Positions 27,679-36,831 of a DNA stretch of 44,318 bases are shown here, piece by piece. Within the stretch, counting starts at the first letter, position 1. Each line of letters starts with the position of its first letter. The notes beneath the pieces are model-generated. The model made no database searches. It was given only the letters and a program-made list of their open reading frames with translations, and was not told the DNA's origin. Source of the DNA: Lentisphaeria bacterium (GTDB taxonomy: Bacteria; Verrucomicrobiota; Lentisphaeria; JABSQK01); contig JABSQK010000041.1 of the NCBI GenBank assembly GCA_013215875.1, positions 1 to 44,318 on the forward strand. The letters are read 5' to 3'. The translations under genes and the position numbers were made by a program.

Positions 27679-29547
27679 ATGGATGACCAGATAAAAAATC
27701 AGATTAAAGAACGTTGCGATATTGTCGATTTGATCAATCGCTATATTCCTTTGAAGCAGGCTGGGAACAGCTTCAAAGCATGTTGCCCGTTTCATAAGGA
27801 AAAATCCCCCTCCTTTAATGTGAATCCAGATAAGCAGATGTTTTATTGCTTTGGTTGCCATAAAAGCGGCGACATTTTTAGCTTTGTGATGGATTATGAG
27901 GGTGTGGATTTTCCAGGTGCAATGAGGCTGATTGGCCAGATTGTCGGGGTGGATGTGCCGGATAAATTGATGTCAGGTTCATTTGGCGGACAAAAGCAAT
28001 ATGCCGGCGGGGTCACAAAAGACCAGCTCTACACTGTTCATGAAAAACTTGCTGCGGAATATATGCGTCTGCTTCGAAGCCCTGAAGGCAAAGTGGCGAT
28101 GGATTACTGTCTCGATCGCGGGCTGGATGAAGAGACGATGCAAAAATTTAAGATTGGCTTTGCCCCTGATTCGTTTGACTATGTGAAAAACTGGGGAAAA
28201 AACCAGGGCTTTAGCTGGGAGCTGATGTTTACTGCCGGTGTATTGGCCAAGAAGGATGAGCAAAGCCCAATTGAAAGAAGCTACGACCGCTGGCGCCAGC
28301 GCCTAATGTTTCCAATTGAAAATCCACAGGGGCAAATTATTGGTTTTAGCGGGCGTGTGCTTAGTGATGAGCAAAAGGGCGGTAAATATGTGAACAGCCC
28401 GGAATCGCCAATTTTCCACAAAAGCTCTGTGCTCTATGGTTTGTCAAAAGCGCGCGAGGCCATTCGCGAAAAGAATAAGTGTCTTGTCTGTGAGGGGCAG
28501 ATGGATGTGATTGCCTGTCACAGAGCCGGAGTCGATTATGCCGTGGCACCACAGGGAACTGCGTTTACAGACGGGCAAGCGAGGTTGATAAAGCGCTATA
28601 CAGACCAGGTGGTCTTTGCCTTCGATGCGGATACAGCGGGCGTAAATGCGGCTTTAAAAAGTGCTGAGGCATTTATCTCTGCGGAACTGAATGCGAAAGT
28701 CGTTTTGATGGATGAGGGGGAAGATCCGGACAGCATACTTAATGCCCAGGGAAAAGAAGGTCTGCAAAATAAGATGTCGAATGCGCTGGAGTATTTCGAC
28801 TTTATGTTGACCATTTATAAATCGCGCTATGATATGTCGCCAAGTGGTAAGCAGAAAATTATCCAGGCTGTGCTTGAGGTAATCGCCAAGTATAAAAGCC
28901 CTGTTTTGCGCAGTGAATATGCCGAGCTTCTGGCATCGCAATTACAGATTCGTGCGTCAATAATTTATGAAGAACTGAAACGTGTGACCAATGCCCAGAC
29001 CCGTGGTACTAGTTATCGCGATGCCCGGGCGCAGCAAAAAGAAGTCGCTCAGGAAAAAGCCCAGGCAGCACTATTGGTTGAGACGGCTCCAGCTGTTTTG
29101 GTTCACAGCGAAACCGAATTGCTCGACCTGTGCATAAATAATGAGAGCTATGCCGAGCGCTTAATCAACGAATTACCTGTGGAAAACATTAGCCAAAGCA
29201 GTGTCGGTCGTATTCTAAATGATTTACTGGCCCATACGTCGCAGGGCGACTGGGAATACGCACGCAGTGATTTTATGGAGCGCGTACATGAGCTGGAATG
29301 CCCGCAATTAAACAAGGCACTGATGGATCCAAATTTTCCCACCGATAAAGATCCTCGTACATTGGACTTATGTTTCCGTGAATGTGTTTCAACGATCATG
29401 ATCTATCATTTGAAAAAAGATCAGGAAAAGTTGCAGGCTGATATAAATAAATGTTTGGACTCGGACCAGAAGCGGGGATTGCGGCGAGACTTCATGACGC
29501 TGGCGCAAAATATTAAACGCTTCGAGACCAACCGGGGACAAGTCTGA
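27679..29547 (+). CDS. dnaG: DNA primase
   Basis: CHC2 zinc-binding 'CCPFHKEKSPSFNVNPDKQMFYCFGC'; TOPRIM 'LVCEGQMDVIA', 'FAFDADTAG'. Confidence 0.97.
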   Translation: MDDQIKNQIKERCDIVDLINRYIPLKQAGNSFKACCPFHKEKSPSFNVNPDKQMFYCFGCHKSGDIFSFVMDYEGVDFPGAMRLIGQIVGVDVPDKLMSGSFGGQKQYAGGVTKDQLYTVHEKLAAEYMRLLRSPEGKVAMDYCLDRGLDEETMQKFKIGFAPDSFDYVKNWGKNQGFSWELMFTAGVLAKKDEQSPIERSYDRWRQRLMFPIENPQGQIIGFSGRVLSDEQKGGKYVNSPESPIFHKSSVLYGLSKAREAIREKNKCLVCEGQMDVIACHRAGVDYAVAPQGTAFTDGQARLIKRYTDQVVFAFDADTAGVNAALKSAEAFISAELNAKVVLMDEGEDPDSILNAQGKEGLQNKMSNALEYFDFMLTIYKSRYDMSPSGKQKIIQAVLEVIAKYKSPVLRSEYAELLASQLQIRASIIYEELKRVTNAQTRGTSYRDARAQQKEVAQEKAQAALLVETAPAVLVHSETELLDLCINNESYAERLINELPVENISQSSVGRILNDLLAHTSQGDWEYARSDFMERVHELECPQLNKALMDPNFPTDKDPRTLDLCFRECVSTIMIYHLKKDQEKLQADINKCLDSDQKRGLRRDFMTLAQNIKRFETNRGQV

Positions 29548-29604
29548 AACGAGCAATAATTAATCGTCGATACTTCAGGGCGAGGAAAATAACAAGGACT
29601 TTTT

Positions 29605-30543
29605 ATGACAGCAATTGGCATTGATGTGGGTGGAACAAAATGCGTCGTTTCGGCAATTGATACAGAGTCGTGGACAGTTTTAGACACCCATCGTTTTGAA
29701 AATCCGGGCAATCACAAAGACTACATTCAGCTTATCAAAGAAAAAATTAATCTCTTAAATATTGCTGATCCTGAATCGGTAGCGATTTCTTGTGGCAGTC
29801 CAATGGATGCAAAAAAAGGAATTGTGATGGCCCCAGCTCATTTACCGGACTGGGATAATGTGCCAGTGACGGATATTTTCTCAGACTATTGCAGGTGTCC
29901 GGCTTATTTAATGAATGATGCAAATGCCGGAGCACTAGCAGAATATTATTGGGGAGCAGCGAAAGACTGTAGCGACTTTATTTTTATTACTTTCGGAACT
30001 GGTTTTGGCGCAGGTATATTTTGCGATGGCCGCTTGATCGAAGGTAAAACGGGGATGGCGGGCGAAATCGGCCATGTGAAAATTAAGGACAGTGGTCCTG
30101 TCGGTTATGGCAAGGCGGGCTCGATAGAGGCATTTTGCAGTGGTGGTGGCATTGCCAGCATGCTTCAAGAGTATGCCAAAGATAATCCGCAAGAAATGGA
30201 ATCGATGATTGAGGAGGCGGGATCGATAGAGCAATTATCCTGTAAAACAATTGCCGATCTGGCGCGTCTTAATGATAAGCTTGCGAAACAGTTCATAAAA
30301 GAGATTGCCCATAATGTGGGTGAAGCATTATCCATACTCATCGATATTCTAAATCCGGAGCGCATACTTTTGGGCAGTATTTATTGTCGAACAAGTGATT
30401 TGTTATTTAAACCCATTCTCATGAGTATGAAGGCGCATTCTGTTCCCGTAATGGGGGAGAATGTCAGCATCATGCCGGCACAGTTGGGCGAAGAGATAGG
30501 CAACTATGCCTGTATGGCAATCCTTAGATGGAAAACGTCCTGA
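29605..30543 (+). CDS. ROK-family sugar kinase
   Basis: IGIDVGGTKCVVSAID phosphate-binding motif; NDANAGALAEYYWG; GTGFGAGI. Confidence 0.88.
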   Translation: MTAIGIDVGGTKCVVSAIDTESWTVLDTHRFENPGNHKDYIQLIKEKINLLNIADPESVAISCGSPMDAKKGIVMAPAHLPDWDNVPVTDIFSDYCRCPAYLMNDANAGALAEYYWGAAKDCSDFIFITFGTGFGAGIFCDGRLIEGKTGMAGEIGHVKIKDSGPVGYGKAGSIEAFCSGGGIASMLQEYAKDNPQEMESMIEEAGSIEQLSCKTIADLARLNDKLAKQFIKEIAHNVGEALSILIDILNPERILLGSIYCRTSDLLFKPILMSMKAHSVPVMGENVSIMPAQLGEEIGNYACMAILRWKTS

Positions 30544-30567
30544 ACGATAGATGACTTGCTTAAGGGG

Positions 30568-31065
30568 CTATTCACCGCCTGTTCTATTTATGAAGTCTAA
30601 CATCTTTTTCCTGTTTATTTTAGCCTTTTCCTTAATGAGCACAACAGAATCAGTTTCCACATAATACATTTCCATCTTAACTTTTATGTGTTCTACTTTT
30701 CCATAGACACGAATCTTGGCTCCTTTCTTGAGGTTTTCATAAAGTACTTTGAATTTTTTATCGCGTTTGTGCAGAATGATGAGTTTAGTTCCTCCTACGT
30801 TTAATTTGTAGGCATAGTACTTGTCGATTTTTTTACCTCGTTTAGTGAGTATAGGTGGAAAGGCCTGTATTAAGCCTGTGTAAATTCCTTCAACTTGAAT
30901 CTTCTTTCTCTTGTAATCCGGCATACTGGCAGCGGCTGCCTCCGGCGTCAGTTTCTTATAACTTTTATCCCTGCTATAGGGTTTTTTAAAGGCATCGAGC
31001 GGTGCTTCTTCTTCAGCCTGTACAACAAATGCTAGAGAAATGAGTAGTGTGAGTATTGTTTTCAT
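30568..31065 (-). CDS. secreted hypothetical protein, possible OB-fold
   Basis: Signal peptide; beta-rich 'KKGAKIRVYGKVEHIKVKMEMYYVETDSV'. Confidence 0.55.
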   Translation of the reverse strand: MKTILTLLISLAFVVQAEEEAPLDAFKKPYSRDKSYKKLTPEAAAASMPDYKRKKIQVEGIYTGLIQAFPPILTKRGKKIDKYYAYKLNVGGTKLIILHKRDKKFKVLYENLKKGAKIRVYGKVEHIKVKMEMYYVETDSVVLIKEKAKINRKKMLDFINRTGGE

Positions 31066-31367
31066 TATAGTTCCTTTTCTTTTATGTAATTTTGATATGT
31101 TTCAAGTCGCTGAATTTGTCTGTTGATGACCATGTCGGCCAACCCGTCAGACAATTCCTTGCCCATTTTCTTCTTAAAAATATCGCTCACTTGTTCTTCG
31201 CCTAAATCCAGTTGATAAAACACTGTGAATAAATGCTCCGGCGACCGTTCCAGCCACGCGGCAATTTTATCAGAAAGCAGTTGCCGCAGTTCAAGTCTGG
31301 CATCATTCGATACTGGCAATTTTATTTCTTCGAGCTGCCGATTCATCTCAGTCAACGCATTTGACAC
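31065..31367 (-). CDS. hypothetical protein
   Basis: Complete ORF sharing one nucleotide with the downstream gene start. Confidence 0.6.
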   Translation of the reverse strand: MSNALTEMNRQLEEIKLPVSNDARLELRQLLSDKIAAWLERSPEHLFTVFYQLDLGEEQVSDIFKKKMGKELSDGLADMVINRQIQRLETYQNYIKEKEL

Positions 31368-31456
31368 GGTAATTATTGTCCTTTTTCTTGTTTTAAGTAA
31401 TTTAGGGGCATAATCTCGATTGCCAAATAATGCTTTGGAATTAATGTTGACTCATA

Positions 31457-32302
31457 ATGAATGATATATTACGCAATGATCCCTGCTGGTGCGGCAGTGG
31501 ACGAAAATATAAAAAATGTCACATGTATGCTGACCGTGACAAGGGACGCCGAAACCGGAACATCCTGATAAAGACGGATGCGCAGATTGCCGGCATCCGC
31601 AAATCCGGGAATCTTACCTGCCGGATTCTCGACAAAGTGTCGGATATGATTGGGGCGGGCGTCACGACAAATGAAATAAATGAGCTTGTGCAGAGTGAAA
31701 CAGTTAAAAACGGTGCGATTGCTGCCCCTTTAAATTACCTTGGTTTTCCCAAAAGCACCTGTACGTCTATAAATGAGGTGGTCTGTCATGGAATACCTGA
31801 GGACAGGGCACTTGTGGACGGTGACATTGTTAATGTGGATGTGACCTGCATTCTGGATGGGTTTTACGGGGATGCGAGCCGAATGTTCATCATTGGTAAA
31901 GTCAGTTCTGAGGCTAAACGCCTGGTGGAAGTTTCTCGTGAATGTCTCGAAATAGGTATTCAGCAGGTGAAACCAGGCAATACTTTTGGCGATATTGGCT
32001 ACCATATACAGCAACATGCGGAGAGCCATAAGTTCTCTGTTGTACGCAAATTTACTGGTCATGGTGTTGGGGTCGAATTTCATGAGCCGCCTGAGGTTCA
32101 ACATGTGGGGCAACCCGGGCAGGGCCCGGTGATGCATCCTGGCATGGTTTTTACCATCGAACCGATGATAAATGCCGGCACTTACGATTGCAAAATACTG
32201 AGTGATAACTGGACTGCCGTAACGACCGATAATTCCCTTTCTGCACAATGGGAACATACCCTTGTTGTAACAGAAACAGGGGTGGATATTCTTACCCGCT
32301 AA
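31457..32302 (+). CDS. map: type I methionine aminopeptidase with N-terminal SEC-C motif
   Basis: NDPCWCGSGRKYKKCH SEC-C; VNVDVTCILDGFYGDASRMF; GHGVGVEFHEPP; FTIEPMI. Confidence 0.95.
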   Translation: MNDILRNDPCWCGSGRKYKKCHMYADRDKGRRNRNILIKTDAQIAGIRKSGNLTCRILDKVSDMIGAGVTTNEINELVQSETVKNGAIAAPLNYLGFPKSTCTSINEVVCHGIPEDRALVDGDIVNVDVTCILDGFYGDASRMFIIGKVSSEAKRLVEVSRECLEIGIQQVKPGNTFGDIGYHIQQHAESHKFSVVRKFTGHGVGVEFHEPPEVQHVGQPGQGPVMHPGMVFTIEPMINAGTYDCKILSDNWTAVTTDNSLSAQWEHTLVVTETGVDILTR

Positions 32303-32312
32303 AAACGCCTCA

Positions 32313-32386
32313 TTCAGGCAAATTTACAGCTGCTTTTTAGCCTGATTTTAGCGGCTTTAAAAAAACGTTTTTTACAGTTGCCTGAA
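32313..32386 (+). promoter_or_regulatory. nested stem structure between map and rplY; candidate RNA leader or terminator
   Basis: TTCAGGCAA (32313-32321)/TTGCCTGAA (32378-32386) and AGCTGC (32328-32333)/GCGGCT (32351-32356) nested pairing. Confidence 0.45.
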
Positions 32387-32495
32387 ATAGCGATACAAGT
32401 ATAGTACATGTTCGCTTTTTGTGCTTAGTTCATATTTCATTAGAAACAGAGCACCTATTTTATAATGTAACCTGCGACAGGTCAAGGATATAGAA

Positions 32496-33164
32496 ATGAA
32501 GAAATCAGATATAAGTTTAGTGGTTGAGATGCGCGAAAAAACGGGTAGCGCTGAGGGTCGTCGTTTGCGTAAGTCAGGAAAAGTTCCTGCAGTATTGTAC
32601 GGAAATGATTTTGGTGGTGCAAAAGATGCACTTATGATCATTGGCGATAATATTGAAATGCGCAAGATTGCTCGTCACTCGGGAATTCTTGACTTGGAAT
32701 GCGATGGCAAAACCTTTACAGCTATGGTACATAATTTTCAATGGGATTACCTGCATGACAGGCTCGACCATATTGACTTTAAGGAAGTGACCTTAGGACA
32801 GAAAATTAAAACAAATGTTCCTATAGTACTTACGGGTACCCCGGTCGGTGTTGACCATGGTGGTAACCTTGACCAGCTCGTGCATGATGTGGAAATCGAA
32901 TGTTTACCATCCATCATTCCAGAAAACATTACGATTGACATTAGCGAATTGGATATTGACCAGTCCGTGACTATTGCTGAAGTTAAGACCGAAGAAGGTA
33001 TTGAACTGATCTTCTCTGATGGCGTACAGTTAATCTGTGCTGTTCATCCACCACGTGTGATAGAGGAAGAAGAAGCCGCTGAAGCTCTGCTTGAAGGTGA
33101 AGAGGGCGAAGCTGGCGAAGCTGCTGATGGCGATGATGCGCCTGCAGCTGAAGGCGCAGAATAG
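32496..33164 (+). CDS. rplY: 50S ribosomal protein L25 (CTC form)
   Basis: GSAEGRRLRKSGKVPAVLYG; C-terminal TL5/CTC-like domain and acidic tail. Confidence 0.95.
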   Translation: MKKSDISLVVEMREKTGSAEGRRLRKSGKVPAVLYGNDFGGAKDALMIIGDNIEMRKIARHSGILDLECDGKTFTAMVHNFQWDYLHDRLDHIDFKEVTLGQKIKTNVPIVLTGTPVGVDHGGNLDQLVHDVEIECLPSIIPENITIDISELDIDQSVTIAEVKTEEGIELIFSDGVQLICAVHPPRVIEEEEAAEALLEGEEGEAGEAADGDDAPAAEGAE

Positions 33165-33170
33165 GTTTAA

Positions 33171-33824
33171 ATGATTAGCCCACGCCTAATAGTGGGATTG
33201 GGTAATCCCGGAACGGATTATGAATTTACCCGGCATAATGTCGGATTTATGGTGATCGATTCACTTTTGAAACGATTGCCCGGTGAGTCGGAACCAGTAC
33301 ATAAAGCAGAAAGCTTTATCTGGACCAGGCGCTTTGCAGGAAAGCCAATATATCTGCAGAAGCCATTGACATACATGAATGAAAGTGGTAAAGCAATTGC
33401 AAAGCTGTGTCGTACGGAAACAATTGCACCACATGAAGTATTGGTTATCGTAGATGATGTTCACCTCAATATGGGTGAAATTCGCCTTAGGACAAAAGGT
33501 TCCAGCGGTGGCCATAACGGACTCGAGTCAATTATCGATGAACTTGACTCGAATCAGTTTAACAGAATGCGCATTGGCGTCAACGCTGCAAATGAAGACG
33601 AGCTAATAGAACATGTATTAGGTCAGTTCAGCGAAGAGGAAATGGCGCAAGTGAAGAGGCTTCTGCCAATAGCAGAAGAAGCAGTTTTATCAGCGATACG
33701 CTTTGGAATTGAACAAAGTATGAATCGCTTTAATGCTCAGCATTTAACAAATAAAGATGAGTCAAATGAAATTGACGAGTCGAATGAAAATGCTGAGTCG
33801 AATGAAAATGGAGAAATAGATTGA
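33171..33824 (+). CDS. pth: peptidyl-tRNA hydrolase with repetitive acidic C-terminal tail
   Basis: LIVGLGNPGTDYEFTRHNVGFMVID; KPLTYMNESGKAI; GSSGGHNGLESII. Confidence 0.96.
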   Translation: MISPRLIVGLGNPGTDYEFTRHNVGFMVIDSLLKRLPGESEPVHKAESFIWTRRFAGKPIYLQKPLTYMNESGKAIAKLCRTETIAPHEVLVIVDDVHLNMGEIRLRTKGSSGGHNGLESIIDELDSNQFNRMRIGVNAANEDELIEHVLGQFSEEEMAQVKRLLPIAEEAVLSAIRFGIEQSMNRFNAQHLTNKDESNEIDESNENAESNENGEID

Positions 33825-34135
33825 GAAAATATCGAGCATTTTTTATCTTGGATGAACAAAAGATTGAGAATATGGAAAGTTTTACAACTAGCGTTGAAGA
33901 AGTCATTAAAGAAGTCGGCGGCGTTGTTGAAAAAACAGAGAATCTGGGTCGCAGGCAAATTACTGCTATTGATCATAACACAGCGACATACCTGGAAGTC
34001 ATTGTTGATATTGACCCATCCAAGGTAACAGAACTAAAAGAGAAATACCGTTTGAATCAGGCAGTCATCCGTCTTGTCGTGGTCATCCATGATAAACCGG
34101 AAATTACCGTCTTACCCAAACCAGATCTTGTCTAG
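33821..34135 (+). CDS. rpsF: 30S ribosomal protein S6
   Basis: Position between pth and ssb-rpsR; S6-like sequence; TTG start overlapping the pth stop. Confidence 0.92.
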   Translation: MRKYRAFFILDEQKIENMESFTTSVEEVIKEVGGVVEKTENLGRRQITAIDHNTATYLEVIVDIDPSKVTELKEKYRLNQAVIRLVVVIHDKPEITVLPKPDLV

Positions 34136-34148
34136 GAGCATTTAAAAT

Positions 34149-34625
34149 ATGCCATCACTAAATCGAGTAATTATTGCAGGGAATTTAACCCGTGAGCCGG
34201 ATGCACGACGTACACCGAATGGTACATCTATTTGCCGTCTGGGTATTGCGATGAACCGCAGCTGGAAAGACCAGCAGGGTGAATTACGCGAGGAAGTAAC
34301 CTATGTTGATGTTGAAGTATGGGGCCGTCAGGCGGACAGTTGCAGGGATTACCTGCAAAAAGGTGCGCCTGTTTTAATTGAAGGCCGCTTGAAGTTGGAC
34401 CAATGGGACGATAAGGAAACGGGACAAAAACGCAGCAAGTTGCAAGTTGTGGCTGAACGCGTGCAGTTTCTTTCAAACCCACGTGGTGGTGATTTTGCCG
34501 GAGGCGGAGATGCTCAGCAAGCACCTCAGCAACAACAAGCACCTCAGCAACAACAAGCACCGCAGCAGCAAGGACAGGATCCTTCAGCTGGTGGTGGCGA
34601 ATCTATTGATGATATCCCATTTTAA
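34149..34625 (+). CDS. ssb: single-stranded DNA-binding protein
   Basis: OB-fold 'RVIIAGNLTREPDARRTPNGTSICRLGIA'; C-terminal DDIPF tip. Confidence 0.96.
   Translation: MPSLNRVIIAGNLTREPDARRTPNGTSICRLGIAMNRSWKDQQGELREEVTYVDVEVWGRQADSCRDYLQKGAPVLIEGRLKLDQWDDKETGQKRSKLQVVAERVQFLSNPRGGDFAGGGDAQQAPQQQQAPQQQQAPQQQGQDPSAGGGESIDDIPF
34518..34571 (+). repeat. 18-bp tandem repeat (caagcacctcagcaacaa) encoding Q-rich linker of SSB
   Basis: Two exact units plus a degenerate third. Confidence 0.85.
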
Positions 34626-34654
34626 ATAATATTAAAAAATAAGGAATAAGAACT

Positions 34655-34888
34655 ATGGCACAATTTAGAAAACGCAAGCGCAGAAAGAAGCGCGAGATCC
34701 GCAAGACTTGTCGCATCAGTGAAGATGGTATCCTATACATCGATGTATTTGATACAGAACTGATGGCTAAGTTTGTAACTGAACAAGGCAAAATTCTTCC
34801 CCGTCGCATTACTGGTACATCACCAAAGTGGCAGAAGAAACTGGCTAAAACTATAAAGCGCTCCCGTAATATGGGTTTGATGCAGTAA
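34655..34888 (+). CDS. rpsR: 30S ribosomal protein S18
   Basis: LPRRITGTSPKWQKKLAKTIKRSRNMGLM. Confidence 0.95.
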   Translation: MAQFRKRKRRKKREIRKTCRISEDGILYIDVFDTELMAKFVTEQGKILPRRITGTSPKWQKKLAKTIKRSRNMGLMQ

Positions 34889-34899
34889 GAGAGAGAATC

Positions 34900-35391
34900 A
34901 TGGCAAGCAAAATAATACTTACAGAAAATGTTCGCGGCCTGGGAAAGATTGGTGATGAAGCCAAAGTATCCAATGGTTATGCACGTAATTACCTGATCCC
35001 TAAGGGATTGTGTAGTCTAGTAGAAGATAAACATACAAAAAAAGCAGAGCGCACTGAGCAGACAGGCATATTGCGCCAGTTGGAGCTTAAGAAGCAGAAA
35101 GCACAGGCAGAATTCGAAGCAGAAAAAGCCGGTGCAGAAAAACTTGCTGAAGAGATCGCTAAGCAGACATTAACTATTCCAGCACAAGCACACGAAGATG
35201 ACCAGCTTTATGGTAGTGTAGGACCACAGCAAATTGCTGAATCCCTCGCAGAAATTGGTATTGAAGTTGAGCGTCGCTATGTGCACATGCCAGCTCCAAT
35301 AAAAACTCTTGGCAACCATGAAGTGAATATTAACCTGCACGATGAAGTTACTGCAACTGTAAAAGTGTGGGTTGTCAAAGAAGAGATCTAA
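34900..35391 (+). CDS. rplI: 50S ribosomal protein L9
   Basis: ILTENVRGLGKIGDEAKVSNGYARNYLIPKGL. Confidence 0.96.
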   Translation: MASKIILTENVRGLGKIGDEAKVSNGYARNYLIPKGLCSLVEDKHTKKAERTEQTGILRQLELKKQKAQAEFEAEKAGAEKLAEEIAKQTLTIPAQAHEDDQLYGSVGPQQIAESLAEIGIEVERRYVHMPAPIKTLGNHEVNINLHDEVTATVKVWVVKEEI

Positions 35392-35398
35392 ACTTAAG

Positions 35399-36817
35399 AT
35401 GTCAGACAAGCCGGTAAAAACCAGTCCATTGTTAATTGGTGACCGGCCGCTTCCACACAGTGCAGATGCCGAGCGTGCCGTATTATCATGTTTACTGCAG
35501 GATCCGGCCGCAACGATGGATATCGCGATTCAAAAACTTGAGCGCGAAGAGGCCATGTACATGCCGGCACACAGGCGTTTATTCGCTTGCATCTTAGAGC
35601 TTCGCCATGAAAGCCCAAATCCCGATAAAATAGATTATATCACCATCGCTGAATGTGTTGACCGTAAAGGCTACATAAATGAAATTGGCGGTGAAAATTT
35701 CCTGACCGATCTGTATAACCTGGTACCTACCACTGCAAATTTTGACAGCTATCTTAAGATCGTTGTAGATAATTATGTGCTTAGACGCCTGATACACAGC
35801 TGTTCCCAGATGGTAACTGATTGCTATGAAGCTGAAGATGGCATTGATGATATCGTCGATAAAATTGAGTCAGAAGTGATGACGATTACCCAGGCAGGTA
35901 TTGATGTACAAAGTAGATCAGTCAGTGAGTTGCTTCATCCCGCGGTAAAATTTATGGAAGCCATGCATAAGAAGGACCCAAGTGCCCTTGGACTTCCGAC
36001 TGGTTTTATACATCTAGATAATTTAATTACCGGCTTGCGGCCCGGTGAACTTTTTGTTTTGGCAGCTCGTCCCTCGATTGGAAAAACAACGCTGGCGATG
36101 AATATAGCGAGAAATGTCGCCATCCGGGCAAATGCCTCGGTTGGCTTTTTCAGTCTGGAAATGGGTGCCGAGCAGGTGGTGATGCGCTTGCTTTGTAGTG
36201 AGGCAAGGATCAGTATCAAAGATATTCGCGATGGAAATCTTAGTGCCGCAGACTGGGGCCAGAAAGTGATGGGTGCCTGCGATAAGCTCAAAGATGCCAA
36301 TATTTATATTGATGATACACCACAGATTTCCTCACTGGAATTACGCCAGAAGGCCCGGCGGATGAAATTAGAGCACAATATCCAATTAATCATTATTGAT
36401 TATCTTCAATTGATGAGACCCTCGGGCTTTAATAAAAATAGCAACAGGGAGCAGGAGGTTGCAAAAATGTCGAGCGATTTGAAAGCCCTTGCGAGGGAAT
36501 TGGATGTTCCTGTAATGGTTTTGTGTCAGCTTAACCGTGCAGCAGAGCAGGGTGGTCAGCCAAAAATATCGAACTTACGCGAATCCGGCGCAATTGAGCA
36601 GGATGCTGATATAGTAGCACTGTTACATCGCGAGCGGGAAACTGATAATGAAACCGCTGCTGAACAAATTCGTACACTGGGTTATATGGAATCTCAGCTT
36701 ATTATTGCAAAACATAGAAATGGACCTACTGGTATAGTTCATTTGGCATTTTACCCTCAATACACATTATTTGATACCTTGCAAAGAATTAATGATGCCG
36801 ATATTCCGCCAATTTAA
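35399..36817 (+). CDS. dnaB: replicative DNA helicase
   Basis: HSADAERAVLSCLL, RPSIGKTTLAMNIA, FFSLEMGAEQVVMRLL, IIDYLQLM; start trimmed from 35372. Confidence 0.96.
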   Translation: MSDKPVKTSPLLIGDRPLPHSADAERAVLSCLLQDPAATMDIAIQKLEREEAMYMPAHRRLFACILELRHESPNPDKIDYITIAECVDRKGYINEIGGENFLTDLYNLVPTTANFDSYLKIVVDNYVLRRLIHSCSQMVTDCYEAEDGIDDIVDKIESEVMTITQAGIDVQSRSVSELLHPAVKFMEAMHKKDPSALGLPTGFIHLDNLITGLRPGELFVLAARPSIGKTTLAMNIARNVAIRANASVGFFSLEMGAEQVVMRLLCSEARISIKDIRDGNLSAADWGQKVMGACDKLKDANIYIDDTPQISSLELRQKARRMKLEHNIQLIIIDYLQLMRPSGFNKNSNREQEVAKMSSDLKALARELDVPVMVLCQLNRAAEQGGQPKISNLRESGAIEQDADIVALLHRERETDNETAAEQIRTLGYMESQLIIAKHRNGPTGIVHLAFYPQYTLFDTLQRINDADIPPI

Positions 36818-36831
36818 AGAAAGTTATTTTA

